The notes: generated by a model not told the origin, from the sequence alone. Shown: positions 52,291 to 60,515, counted from the stretch's first letter. The stretch: 64,000 nt of DNA from Pseudomonas sp. H9 (GCF_004353925.1 NZ_SMOK01000004.1:1-64000), one strand, 5' to 3'. Made by a program: numbers and translations.

Positions 52291-52959
52291 ATGAATCCGC
52301 TCAGTGTTTTGCGTGACTCCCTGTATTTCTTCCGCCGCCACCTGCTGAGCATCGTCCAGCTGTGCTTGCCGCTGGTGGTGCTCGAAGCACTCCTCACCCA
52401 AATGCTCTATCAGCAACTGGGCAAAGACGCCTCACAGATCTACGGCATGCTGGCCAGCCTGTTGTTTTACCCGCTGTACAGTGCTGCCCTGATTCTCTAC
52501 CTCGACACCCGCAGCAACGGCTACACGCCGCTCAAACGCAATCTTCTGGCCATGGCGTTGCGCCTGTGGCCATCGTTCACGTTGATGATCATGCTCAGCT
52601 CGCTGTTGATCATGGCAGGCGCCGCGCTGTTCATCCTTCCGGGTATCTGGGTGATGATCAACCTGACCTTTGCCGAGTACCTGCTGGTACTACGCGGCCT
52701 TCCGCCACTGGCAGCCATGCAGCAAAGCTTCCAGATGACCACGGGCAACTTCTGGCGGATTCTCACCTGTGTACTTGGCGTCCTCGCCCCGTTGTGGCTG
52801 ATCGATGGTTTGAGCCAAATGCTGGTTCCGCAGCCTTCGCCACTGATGCAACTGGCCCTCGACAGCGGTAATGGCTTCTTGCAGCTGTTCAGCACCGTCG
52901 TGATGTTCCGCCTGTTCATGCTGGTCAGTGAAACCGCTACGCAGCGGCCTGAGGCGTGA
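52291..52959 (+). CDS. YciC-like inner-membrane protein, 222 aa
   Basis: About five or six spans (LLSIVQLCLPLVVLEALLTQM, MLASLLFYPLYSAALILYL, TLMIMLSSLLIMAGAALFILPG). Matches the YciC/UPF0259-type family. The last codons are repeated at about 53792-53805, the edge of the tandem duplication described below. Divergent from the DUF2076 gene. Confidence 0.8.
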   Translation: MNPLSVLRDSLYFFRRHLLSIVQLCLPLVVLEALLTQMLYQQLGKDASQIYGMLASLLFYPLYSAALILYLDTRSNGYTPLKRNLLAMALRLWPSFTLMIMLSSLLIMAGAALFILPGIWVMINLTFAEYLLVLRGLPPLAAMQQSFQMTTGNFWRILTCVLGVLAPLWLIDGLSQMLVPQPSPLMQLALDSGNGFLQLFSTVVMFRLFMLVSETATQRPEA

Positions 52960-53011
52960 GCTAACACGGAAGTCTTTCGGTCTCCAATCTGCGTTTTACG
53001 GGTTACAAACT

Positions 53012-53040
53012 GCGTGCAAAGCAGCTAGCTGCTTTCACGC
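53012..53040. promoter_or_regulatory. Perfect 18-bp palindrome in a longer dyad
   Basis: AAAGCAGCTAGCTGCTTT (53018-53035) is a perfect palindrome, and flanking GCGTG/CACGC extends it with one bulged base. It lies 36 bp upstream of the gene at 53072. The second copy of the region keeps a partial version (GCAGCTAGCCGCTGC) near 53871-53885. It could be an operator or an RNA hairpin. Confidence 0.55.
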
Positions 53041-53071
53041 AAACCTGCACATTCACAGATAAGGACATCTT

Positions 53072-53605
53072 ATGACCGATATCCAAGAAGACCCGCGGTA
53101 TCTCGATTACACCAAAGATTTTTTTGCAAGAATCACCATGATTGACAAGAGATACCCAAGTTTAGAATATGCGCTGAGTCTCAGCTGGGACAGAACTAAA
53201 CTTGCCCCTCAATACGACTGGCTCCTGGCAAGCAGCTATCTAGTGCCTGGACCAACCTTCAAATTCGCCTATCACTCACAAACCGAAAACCGCCTGCACT
53301 TCAATATTTCCGATACGGGCCAAAACGCCAACAAGAAGCTCGGCGTCAGCCGTAACGGCTACCTGGGGCTGTATGAAGTGTCGGAGGTCTCTGATTACTG
53401 GAAGCTTGAACCTCTGAGATGGACCGACAGAGGCCTGGTTTGTCAGTGGCGCGATCATCGAGGCCACGAAGTAAAGCAACTCGGTGGCACGGGGCTGCGT
53501 TTCTTCGGTGAGCCCGTGTTCTACCTGAACGTTGACGGTGGCGAAGTGCACCACTTTTTGATCGAGATGATGCCAGCAGGGGGTTGGCCAGATACTGAAG
53601 AATAA
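53072..53605 (+). CDS. Hypothetical protein, paralogue 1, 177 aa
   Basis: Not recognised. ATG 53072 follows GATAAGGA. Paralogous to 53925-54428, sharing FHS/YHSQTENRLHFNIS, KKLGVSRNGYLGLYEVSEV and LVCQWRDHRGHEVK. Soluble, with no signal peptide or membrane span. The N-terminal 50 residues are the most diverged part. Differences of this size between neighbours suggest an old duplication under some selection. The upstream regions of both copies are also related. Confidence 0.7.
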   Translation: MTDIQEDPRYLDYTKDFFARITMIDKRYPSLEYALSLSWDRTKLAPQYDWLLASSYLVPGPTFKFAYHSQTENRLHFNISDTGQNANKKLGVSRNGYLGLYEVSEVSDYWKLEPLRWTDRGLVCQWRDHRGHEVKQLGGTGLRFFGEPVFYLNVDGGEVHHFLIEMMPAGGWPDTEE

Positions 53606-53615
53606 CGCGCCAAAC

Positions 53616-53649
53616 TGCCGGGGCGTCAACCGATGCTAACGCTCCGGCA
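53616..53649 (+). terminator. Stem-loop after paralogue 1
   Basis: TGCCGG and GCGT pair with ACGC and CCGGCA across a short interior loop. It lacks a T-run. It probably ends or stabilises the message of paralogue 1. Confidence 0.5.
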
Positions 53650-53670
53650 CTATCGTTGAGCAAAATTCAT

Positions 53671-53790
53671 TGCCGATTCGCTCCGCGGGTCTTGAATCGT
53701 GCCGTTGCCTCCATCGCCAACGGATCATCTGTTCACTAGTGTTTCAGATAACGCCCCTTCAAATCTTTCTTCACTTGCGCATAGCAACTG
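53671..53790 (-). pseudogene. hrpB 3'-end fragment
   Basis: This stretch matches the last 40 or so codons of hrpB (54501-54620) with many substitutions, for example shared ATAACGCCCCTTCAAATC and AACGGATCATC. There is no start or upstream part. It is the right-hand end of copy 1 of the tandem duplication. The stretch from about 53792, holding GCCTGAGGC, is the matching remnant of the YciC-like gene end. Confidence 0.8.
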
Positions 53791-53924
53791 GCCCTGCCTG
53801 AGGCTTGAGCTGAAACGGAAGTCTTTCGGTCTCCAATCTGCGCTTTACGGGTTACACACTGAGCACGAGGCAGCTAGCCGCTGCTCTCGCGCAAACCCAA
53901 ACAATGTACAGATAAGGAAATCCC

Positions 53925-54428
53925 ATGACCGATACCCAAGATCAAGAGCTGTACGCCGAAGATACCTCGGAGTTTCTAGGCCGAATCTACATGCTTAAAG
54001 ATGGCCGTGAAATCCCACTGCGTCTCAGCCAATCCACCGACAAATTTACCTGGGGCTTTACCCCTGAAGACGACTGGCTCCAGGCCGGCGGCAAAGAAGA
54101 ACCGCCGCTGTTCAAGTTTGTCTATCACTCAGAAACCGAAAACCGCCTGCATTTCAACATCTCCGGCACAGGGCGTAACGCCAAGAAGAAGCTCGGAGCC
54201 AGCCGTAATGGCTACCTTGGGCTTTACGAAGTGTCGGAGGTCACAGACTTTTGGAAGCTTCAGCCACTGAACTGGACTGAAGAAGGCTTGGTTTGCCTGT
54301 GGCGCGACCACCGCGGGCATGAGGTCAAAGCGATCGCTGACACCCCTCATCACCAAAAAGGCACCTTCTACCTGCTGAACGTTGAAGAGGGTGAAATCCA
54401 CGAGTTTCTGGTCAAGCGGATTGACTGA
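53925..54428 (+). CDS. Hypothetical protein, paralogue 2, 167 aa
   Basis: Paralogue of 53072-53605. ATG 53925 follows GATAAGGAAATCCC. Shared core: YHSETENRLHFNISGTGRNA, KKLGASRNGYLGLYEVSEV, RDHRGHEVKA. The C-terminal end EEGEIHEFLVKR matches NVDGGEVHHFLIE of paralogue 1. Soluble with no recognisable catalytic motif. It is convergent with hrpB and is followed by a 13-bp stem-loop. Confidence 0.72.
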   Translation: MTDTQDQELYAEDTSEFLGRIYMLKDGREIPLRLSQSTDKFTWGFTPEDDWLQAGGKEEPPLFKFVYHSETENRLHFNISGTGRNAKKKLGASRNGYLGLYEVSEVTDFWKLQPLNWTEEGLVCLWRDHRGHEVKAIADTPHHQKGTFYLLNVEEGEIHEFLVKRID

Positions 54429-54441
54429 AGCGCTCGCCCAG

Positions 54442-54472
54442 GCCCAAGAGCAGCTCTCCGCTGCTCTTGGGC
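54442..54472. terminator. Strong stem-loop between paralogue 2 and hrpB
   Basis: GCCCAAGAGCAGC and GCTGCTCTTGGGC pair perfectly over 13 bp with a five-base loop. It lies between convergent genes and could end both transcripts, although T-runs are lacking. Confidence 0.75.
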
Positions 54473-54500
54473 AACGGCTACTACCATTGCGCAACAATCA

Positions 54501-57035
54501 TTACCGATTCGTTCCGCGCGGCTTGGCCCGCGCAGTTGCCTCCGCCACCAACGGATCATCCGGCCAATAGTGCTTCGGATAACGCCCCTTCAAATCCTTC
54601 TTCACCTCGGTGTAAGTAGTGCGCCAGAAGTTGGCCAGATCCTGCGTCACCTGCACTGGACGGCGCGCAGGTGATAACAGATGAAGGAGCACCACCTGAC
54701 GACCTTGGGCGATGCGCGGCGTGTCGGCCAGGCCAAACAACTCCTGAAGCCGCACAGCCAACACAGGTGGTTGCTCACTGTAGTCCAGGCGGATGTTCGA
54801 CCCAGAAGGCACATTCAGGTGTACCGGCGCCCATTCATCCAATCGCTGTGGCAATGGCCAGGGCAACAGATTGCGCAGAATCGACGACAGGTCGAGCTGG
54901 GCGAAATGGCTCAGGCGGGAAACCTTACCCAGATAAGGCTGTAGCCAGTCAGACAAACTTTCCAGCAGTGCCGTATCACTCAGGTCAGGCCATTCGCTGG
55001 TATCACCTGCCTGAAGGTCAAGGTGGCGCAACAATGCCACACGTGCTTGCCACTGGCGTAGCTCGGGCGTCCAGGCCAACAGTTCCAGGCCCTTGCGCCG
55101 TACCAACTCCAGCAATGCTTTGGCGCGGGCATCCTCGTCCAGACCGGTCAACGGTTCACGGCTGAGCACCAGTTCGCCGACTTTGCGTTGACGCTCAGCG
55201 CGCAACACGTTCTCGCGCTCGTCCCAGTCAAGGATGTCAGCACAGGTCACCTGTTCGGCCAGTACCCCATCGAACAACGCAGGATCGAATTCGGCGGCCA
55301 GATAGATGCGTTCTTCGCGCTGGCCCTGGCGGCTGCCCAGGTCGGCAACCACCAGCCACGGGTACTTCATCAGCGCATCAGCATCACCAAACATGGCTGC
55401 ACGACCATTGGCCAGTCGGTATTCAGCCCCGCCGGCGCGGCGTTGTTGGGCAACCCGGTCTGGATACGCCAGCGCCAGCAACGCGCCGAGCCAGCGGGAA
55501 TGCTCCGGGTCGGCAACCGCTGACCGCGCCTTACCACGCAAGTACCCCCGATATTGTCGGGCCAATTGCCGAGCACGTTGCACGCCACCCTGCCCGCCTT
55601 TGCTCGCCCGCGTTTCGCCACTCACCAACGCCAGGCGCGTGTGCAGGTCAGCACCGCCGCCACGCAAAATATCGCGTTCGCCCAAGAGCGCAGCGACATC
55701 ACAGGCCATGTCCGCCAGGCCCAATTCCTGGCCGCGCAACAGCAGGTGGGCGATGCGCGGGTGCGCAGGCAATTCGGCCATGGCTTGACCGTGCTCGGTC
55801 AGGCTGTCCTGGCTACCCGCCTTGAATGCTCCCAGGCGTCGCAACAGATCCAGCGCTTGCGCATAAGCTGCGGCTGGCGGTTGATCCAACCAACGTAATT
55901 GATCCGGTGTGACGCCCCAGCGTGCCAACTGCAAAGCCAAACCGGCAAGGTCAGCCTGGAGAACTTCGGCGCTGCCATAGGCGGCCAGTTGATCATGCTG
56001 AGCTTCAGACCACAGCCGGTAGCACACTCCTGGCTCAAGACGCCCGGCACGCCCGGCGCGCTGAGTGGCGCTGGCACGCGAGATGCGTTGAGTATCGAGG
56101 CGGGTCATGCCGCTGCCTGGGTCGAAACGGGGCACCCGTGCCAGCCCCGCATCAACCACCACACGCACCCCATCAATGGTCAGGCTGGTCTCGGCTATGT
56201 TGGTTGCCAGTACCACCTTACGCTTGCCAGGTGGCGCGGCATCAATGGCTGCACGCTGGGCGTTGAGCTCAAGCTCGCCGTGCAACGGGCACAGAAGCAG
56301 GTCTTGCCGCTCTCCCAGTGCCTCTTGCAACGATTGATGCACCCGGCGGATTTCAGCCTGACCTGGGAGAAACACCAGCAGGCTTCCCGGCTCATCGGCA
56401 ATCGCCTGCATAACCGTGTCGACTACCCGCGGCTCGATGAATTCCCCCGGCTGGAACGGCCTTCCCCAGCGCACATCTACCGGGTACATGCGCCCTTCGC
56501 TGCTGATCACCGGCGCCTCATCGAGCAGACCCGACAAGCGTTCACCTTCTAGGGTTGCCGACATCAGCAGAATTTTCAGCGGCGGCTGATCGCGCAGCAG
56601 CTCGCGGCCATTGAGGCTCAGGGCCAGAGCCAGGTCAGCATCAAGGCTACGTTCGTGGAACTCGTCAAAAATCAGCAGGCCAACGCCCTCCAGCGCAGGA
56701 TCAGCCTGCAGCCGACGGGTGAGGATGCCTTCGGTGACCACTTCGATGCGGGTGTTGGGACCAACTTTGCTGTCGAGCCGAATCCGGTAGCCGACGGTTT
56801 GCCCGACTTGCTCACCCAGCTCACTGGCCAGCCGCTCGGCAGCTGCACGCGCGGCCAGGCGCCGTGGCTCAAGCATAAGAATGGTCTGGCCCTGCAACCA
56901 CGGCTCATCCAGCAACGCCAGCGGCACGCGGGTAGTTTTGCCGGCGCCGGGTGGCGCTTCCAGCACAGCTTCATGGCGCTGGTTCAGCGCCTCGCGCAAG
57001 GCCGGCAATACGGCATCGATCGGTAACGAAATCAT
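54501..57035 (-). CDS. hrpB: ATP-dependent helicase HrpB, 844 aa
   Basis: The DEAH-type helicase has Walker A EAPPGAGKTT (near residue 28), DEFHERSL as the box II variant usual in HrpB, and SATL. The helicase C-terminal domain includes QRAGRAGR, followed by the HrpB-specific C-terminal region. Full length for the family. It starts at ATG 57035. Confidence 0.95.
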   Translation of the reverse strand: MISLPIDAVLPALREALNQRHEAVLEAPPGAGKTTRVPLALLDEPWLQGQTILMLEPRRLAARAAAERLASELGEQVGQTVGYRIRLDSKVGPNTRIEVVTEGILTRRLQADPALEGVGLLIFDEFHERSLDADLALALSLNGRELLRDQPPLKILLMSATLEGERLSGLLDEAPVISSEGRMYPVDVRWGRPFQPGEFIEPRVVDTVMQAIADEPGSLLVFLPGQAEIRRVHQSLQEALGERQDLLLCPLHGELELNAQRAAIDAAPPGKRKVVLATNIAETSLTIDGVRVVVDAGLARVPRFDPGSGMTRLDTQRISRASATQRAGRAGRLEPGVCYRLWSEAQHDQLAAYGSAEVLQADLAGLALQLARWGVTPDQLRWLDQPPAAAYAQALDLLRRLGAFKAGSQDSLTEHGQAMAELPAHPRIAHLLLRGQELGLADMACDVAALLGERDILRGGGADLHTRLALVSGETRASKGGQGGVQRARQLARQYRGYLRGKARSAVADPEHSRWLGALLALAYPDRVAQQRRAGGAEYRLANGRAAMFGDADALMKYPWLVVADLGSRQGQREERIYLAAEFDPALFDGVLAEQVTCADILDWDERENVLRAERQRKVGELVLSREPLTGLDEDARAKALLELVRRKGLELLAWTPELRQWQARVALLRHLDLQAGDTSEWPDLSDTALLESLSDWLQPYLGKVSRLSHFAQLDLSSILRNLLPWPLPQRLDEWAPVHLNVPSGSNIRLDYSEQPPVLAVRLQELFGLADTPRIAQGRQVVLLHLLSPARRPVQVTQDLANFWRTTYTEVKKDLKGRYPKHYWPDDPLVAEATARAKPRGTNR

Positions 57036-57153
57036 GGTAGCCCTCAAACAATGCGCCGAGTATAACGGCGAACCGAGCCTGCTCTATCATGGTCTTAGCT
57101 GTAGATACCGGCTCATTGCCTGTATCTTTGAGGCCTTCATTCCGGAGATATTC

Positions 57154-57573
57154 ATGCGTATTCCTTCTCGCATCATTGGCGGCGCCCTGATCGCCACCCT
57201 GCTGACTCAGCTATCGGCCTGCGGCACGATTTTCTACCCTGACCGGCGCGGTCAGATCGAAGGCAAGATCGACCCTGTGGTCGCCGCAATGGACGCCATT
57301 GGCATTCTGTTTTATGTGCTCCCCGGCCTGATTGCCTTCGGTGTCGACTTCGCTACCGGCGCTATTTACCTGCCCGGCGGCCGCTCGGCTCAGGTCGCCC
57401 CGGAAAAGCTCAACCAAGCCATCACTGCCGACGGCAAGGTCGACAACAGCAAACTGCAGGCTATCCTCGAAACCGAACTGGGCCAGCGCCTGCCGTTGAA
57501 CGACCCACGCCTGATCCAGCACAAGGGCAGTGTCGAGCAACTGGCAATGTTTGGCCTCAAGCCCGCCGCCTGA
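57154..57573 (+). CDS. Lipoprotein, 139 aa
   Basis: CCGGAG precedes ATG 57154. A lipobox LSAC follows a hydrophobic stretch (GGALIATLLTQLSAC), so the mature protein is lipid-anchored at about residue 23. A second hydrophobic stretch (ILFYVLPGLIAFGVDFATG) lies near residues 50-70. Relatives are annotated as a polyribonucleotide nucleotidyltransferase-like lipoprotein without proof. Divergent from hrpB. Confidence 0.8.
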   Translation: MRIPSRIIGGALIATLLTQLSACGTIFYPDRRGQIEGKIDPVVAAMDAIGILFYVLPGLIAFGVDFATGAIYLPGGRSAQVAPEKLNQAITADGKVDNSKLQAILETELGQRLPLNDPRLIQHKGSVEQLAMFGLKPAA

Positions 57574-57598
57574 GTACCCAAAGGATGCCCTCGGCAGG

Positions 57599-58471
57599 AT
57601 GAACTCTTCGGCTGAACATCGGCGCCTGCTGCGCCTGGCCACTCGCGCATCACTGGCGGTGGCCAGCATTCTGGTGCTGAGCAAGGCGGTGGCCTGGTGG
57701 CTGAGCGGCTCGGTGAGCCTGCTGGCGGGCCTGACTGACTCGGCACTCGATGGTGTCGCCTCATTCCTCAATTTGTTGGCCGTGCACTACGCCCTGCGCC
57801 CCGCCGATGACGATCACCGTTATGGCCATGGCAAAGCTGAAGCCATGGCTGGCATGGCTCAGGCGCTGTTTATTGCCGTCAGTGCGGTACTGATTGGCGT
57901 GCAAGCCGTCGAGCGATTACAGAATCCTCAGCCGCTAGGCAGCACCGCCATCGGTATTGCGGTAATGCTGCTGTCACTGGCACTGACAATCGCTCTATTG
58001 ATGCTGCAGGCTCGGGTCATACGCATTACCGGCTCCACTGCGGTGCGGGCCGACTCGCTGCATTACCGCTCTGATTTGTTGCTCAACGGCAGCATCCTGC
58101 TCGCCCTGGTACTGGCCCGCCTGGGCTGGCCACAGCTGGATGCCTTCTTCGGCCTGGGCATTGCCTTGTACATCCTCTGGAGTGCTGTGCAGATTGCCCG
58201 GGAGAGTACGTCGATTCTGATGGACCAGGAACTGCCGGGCGACATCGGCGAGCAGATGCTGGCGCTAGCCTGCAGTGTGCCCGGCGTGCGCGGCGCCCAT
58301 GACCTGCGTACTCGGGTTTCCGGCAGTCACTGGTTCGTGCAAGTACACCTGGAGTTACCCGGCGACCTGCCCTTGACCCAAGCCCATGACCTCTGCGAGC
58401 AGGCGGCAGCGGCGATACATGGCAAGTATCCAAGGGCCGAAGTACTGGTACACGCCGACCCGGTGCACTGA
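57599..58471 (+). CDS. CDF-family divalent cation efflux transporter, FieF-like, 290 aa
   Basis: Six spans, with GLTDSALDGVAS (metal-site Asp pair) near residue 47, HRYGHGKAEA, and HYRSDLLLN for the second half-site. The C-terminal cytoplasmic domain has VSGSHWFVQVHLEL and ends in a His/Asp-rich tail. Exports Fe/Zn by proton antiport. The start ATG 57599 has a weak ribosome site. A duplicated fragment of its 3' end lies just downstream. Confidence 0.9.
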   Translation: MNSSAEHRRLLRLATRASLAVASILVLSKAVAWWLSGSVSLLAGLTDSALDGVASFLNLLAVHYALRPADDDHRYGHGKAEAMAGMAQALFIAVSAVLIGVQAVERLQNPQPLGSTAIGIAVMLLSLALTIALLMLQARVIRITGSTAVRADSLHYRSDLLLNGSILLALVLARLGWPQLDAFFGLGIALYILWSAVQIARESTSILMDQELPGDIGEQMLALACSVPGVRGAHDLRTRVSGSHWFVQVHLELPGDLPLTQAHDLCEQAAAAIHGKYPRAEVLVHADPVH

Positions 58472-58476
58472 GTATC

Positions 58477-58548
58477 GGTAGGAGCGGGCTTGCCCCGCGA
58501 TGCGATTTAACTGAAAAACCGCAATCGCGGGCCAAGCCCGCTCCTACC
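58477..58548. repeat. REP pair (inverted), copy 1
   Basis: GGTAGGAGCGGGCTTGCCCC and its inverted partner follow the cation-efflux stop. The distal arm reads GGGCCAAGCCCGCTCC, a one-base change from the usual GGGGCAAG. Confidence 0.9.
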
Positions 58549-58610
58549 GAGTCAGTTGATGCTGTACCCACGGCCTTTCAGGCAAGCCCCCAGCGCCCGC
58601 TGATAGCTAC

Positions 58611-58723
58611 ACGGCGACCTGCCCTTGATCCAAGCCCATGTCCTCTGCGAGCAGGCGGCAGCGGCGATACATGGCAAGTATCCAAGGGCCGAAGTACTGG
58701 TACACGCCGACCCGGCGCACTGA
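58611..58723 (+). pseudogene. Cation-efflux 3'-end fragment from the tandem duplication
   Basis: It encodes GDLPLIQAHVLCEQAAAAIH and onward to a stop, the last 36 codons of the CDF gene. It carries three amino acid changes (Thr to Ile, Asp to Val, Val to Ala), all altering the protein, and has no start. It is not expected to be expressed. Confidence 0.85.
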
Positions 58724-58728
58724 GTATC

Positions 58729-58800
58729 GGTAGGAGCGGGCTTGCCCCGCGATGCGATTTAACTGAAAAACCGCAATCGCGGGCCAAGCCCTCTCCTACC
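58729..58800. repeat. REP pair (inverted), copy 2
   Basis: Duplicate of the pair at 58477-58548, including the GGGCCAAG variant arm, with one further change (CCCTCTCC for CCCGCTCC). The shared rare variant confirms that the REP was copied within the 252-bp unit and did not arise by a separate insertion. Confidence 0.9.
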
Positions 58801-58803
58801 GAG

Positions 58804-59400
58804 TCAGTTGATGCTGTACCCACGGCCTTTCAGGCAAGCCCCCAGCGCCCGCTGATAGCTACCCGGCGCCTGCTGCTGCGCCCAACCATCGCACTCATAG
58901 CGGTCCCTTGCCTGCTGATCAGTGCTCTGCCCAGCAGCGGGGTAGGCGATGACGTCGTCGCTGTTTCCTTGCGGGTTCACCACCATGAACTCGCGGCTGC
59001 CCTGCTGGTATTGGTAATAGGTGTCCGCCGCCAGGAAATACAGCACACCGTCAATCCGCACTTGTCGTGCGTCATTCGGTAACTGACCGATCCGAACGCC
59101 GTAAGGTGGTTTTACTACAACGTATTGGGGCCCCTGTGGGCGGTACCAATACCCTCCGGAATAGAAGTAGTCTTGGCCACGGTAAGGCACGCGCCAGTAC
59201 TGATCGGGAAATCTATCAACAAGTTGCCCTGCTTGATAATGACGCCTTGGGATGTCCTGGTAATAACCGGGGCGTGGCGCTTGTGTCTGGCGCACTTCAT
59301 CCGGACGCGACTGCAAAGGCGAGCTGCCCTGCTCCTGGGCCCCTACTGGCAGTGTCAGGCTCGCACACAGCACTGCCAGACATTTCACTCGCAACTTCAT
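58804..59400 (-). CDS. DUF6515-type exported protein, 198 aa
   Basis: ATG 59400 precedes a signal peptide (VKCLAVLCASLTLPVGA). The mature part is rich in Tyr/Pro/Gln (YYQDIPRRHYQAGQ, YWRVPYRGQDYFYSGGYWYR) and contains VVVKPPYGVRIGQLP, a pattern linked to DUF6515. The C-terminal 45 residues form a Cys-containing domain (DRYECDGWAQQQ, ALGACLKGRGY). Its last 54 bp are duplicated at 58557-58610. Function unknown. Confidence 0.85.
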   Translation of the reverse strand: MKLRVKCLAVLCASLTLPVGAQEQGSSPLQSRPDEVRQTQAPRPGYYQDIPRRHYQAGQLVDRFPDQYWRVPYRGQDYFYSGGYWYRPQGPQYVVVKPPYGVRIGQLPNDARQVRIDGVLYFLAADTYYQYQQGSREFMVVNPQGNSDDVIAYPAAGQSTDQQARDRYECDGWAQQQAPGSYQRALGACLKGRGYSIN

Positions 59401-59463
59401 ACCCGTTCTCTTGAGCCGTGATAGACACCAGATTATCGGCCGCGCCATAAAAAATCACAGGCA

Positions 59464-59496
59464 ATAAAAAAGGGAGGCTTTAAGGCCTCCCTTTGA
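59464..59496 (-). terminator. Strong minus-strand terminator
   Basis: On the minus strand AAAGGGAGGC, six bases, GCCTCCCTTT is followed by a T-tract (TTTTTTATT). The tract is only three Ts on the other strand, so it serves leftward transcripts. It lies upstream of the DUF6515 gene, while no minus-strand protein gene lies within reach to its right, which implies an RNA gene. Confidence 0.9.
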
Positions 59497-59660
59497 GAAT
59501 TTTGTCCGTGCTCGACGCTTGTGACGTCGGCTCACCTCACGCTGTCTTGTGAACAGTGTGTAGCCCGGGGGCCGAGCACAACCCTGTTGGGTTGCTGGCC
59601 GCAACAGCCCAGATATGGCCTGTTGCAGTGGACTGATGTCCGGGCAGTGATTCTGTGTGT
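59464..59660 (-). ncRNA. Candidate structured small RNA of about 200 nt
   Basis: On the minus strand a long-range pairing CCGGGC/GCCCGG (59645-59640 with 59568-59563) encloses two hairpins: GCAACAG/CTGTTGC (59626-59601) and CAACCC/GGGTTG (59594-59579), the latter extended by GGCC/GGCC. A small hairpin CTGT/ACAG and the terminator at 59464-59496 follow. Known Pseudomonas RNAs (6S, RsmY/Z, CrcZ, RNase P, 4.5S) do not match what I recall. The 5' end and promoter are not located. Confidence 0.6.
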
Positions 59661-59779
59661 AAGCATAGGGCTAGAGCGGCAGCAGAGGATTGCTAAGATT
59701 GCTCAATCAAATATCACTTGCGCAATTTTTACCCAAGGATTGATAATTCAACGCAATCGAAATAGAAAAGGCATGTCCC

Positions 59780-60256
59780 ATGAGCAAACTGGACCGCTAC
59801 GACCTAAGCATTCTGGCCGAATTGCAGCGCGATGCGCGTATCTCTAACCAGGAACTGGCCGAACGCATCGGCCTGTCGCCTTCGCCGTGCTCGCGAAGGG
59901 TCAAACAACTGGAAGATGACGGCTACATTGCGCGCCAGGTCGCCCTGCTCGACCGTAAGAAACTGGGCTTGAGCCTGACCGCCTATGTATTGATCGGTAT
60001 GGACCGCCACACCCCGGAACGCTTCGAGGCATTCGAAACGGCTATTCGCAATTTGCCACAAGTGCTTGAGTGCAGCCTGGTCACCGGGATGGACGCCGAC
60101 TATCAGCTCAAGGTTGTCGTCCCCGACATGGACCACTACCAAAAGCTCCTGCTAGGGCACCTGACTCGCATCGAAGGCGTCACCAGCGTGCGTTCCAGCT
60201 TTGTGCTCAACCAGGTGCTGGCCAGCACCGAACTACCGTTGACGCACCTGCGTTAG
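59780..60256 (+). CDS. Lrp/AsnC-family transcriptional regulator, 158 aa
   Basis: A helix-turn-helix (ILAELQRDARISNQELAERI, LSPSPCSRRVKQLEDDGYI) precedes the Lrp effector domain (VLECSLVTGMDADYQLKVVV). Upstream, GATTG/CAATC and TTGCGCAA dyads (about 59689-59727) are likely sites for self-control. The regulated genes are not evident nearby. Confidence 0.92.
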   Translation: MSKLDRYDLSILAELQRDARISNQELAERIGLSPSPCSRRVKQLEDDGYIARQVALLDRKKLGLSLTAYVLIGMDRHTPERFEAFETAIRNLPQVLECSLVTGMDADYQLKVVVPDMDHYQKLLLGHLTRIEGVTSVRSSFVLNQVLASTELPLTHLR

Positions 60257-60311
60257 TCAGACCGGAAAGTGGGGCGTATAATCGCGCGCCTCAACCTGCC
60301 GGAGAGAATCA

Positions 60312-60515
60312 ATGGATCCTGCGTTGTTCGAAGAGTGGATGATGACCGTCCTGGTCACCATCCTGATTGGTTTCATGGGCTTTATTGTCTGGGACCTGGC
60401 GAAGAAATCCAAAGCCGGTAAGTTCGGCACTTTCATTCTGTTCTTCGTTCTTGGTCTGGGTGTACTCGCTTTCATCATCAAAAGCGTGGTTATCGGCTAC
60501 ATCGAAGGCGTCTAG
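60312..60515 (+). CDS. DUF2788 small membrane protein, 67 aa
   Basis: Two spans ([19 protein letters not shown] and [20 protein letters not shown]) joined by a basic loop, matching the small DUF2788 family. The GGAGAGAATCA ribosome site precedes ATG 60312. Its stop overlaps the convergent RluE stop by 4 bp. Confidence 0.85.
   Translation: MDPALFEEWMMTVLVTILIGFMGFIVWDLAKKSKAGKFGTFILFFVLGLGVLAFIIKSVVIGYIEGV

Larger units (their letters stand above)
58359..58862. repeat. 252-bp tandem duplication
   Basis: Copy 1 is about 58359-58610 and copy 2 about 58611-58862, with an exact offset of 252. The unit holds the cation-efflux 3' end, a REP pair and the DUF6515 3' end. Both edges sit at TACCCGGCG, present near 58356 and again near 58860, so slipped pairing at a 9-base match could have created it. 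Copies differ by only a few bases. Confidence 0.92.

Noticed and set aside
56881..57153. Longer N-terminus for the lipoprotein at 57154
   Set aside because: The extra part is antisense to hrpB, and the lipobox and ribosome site fit only the start at 57154.
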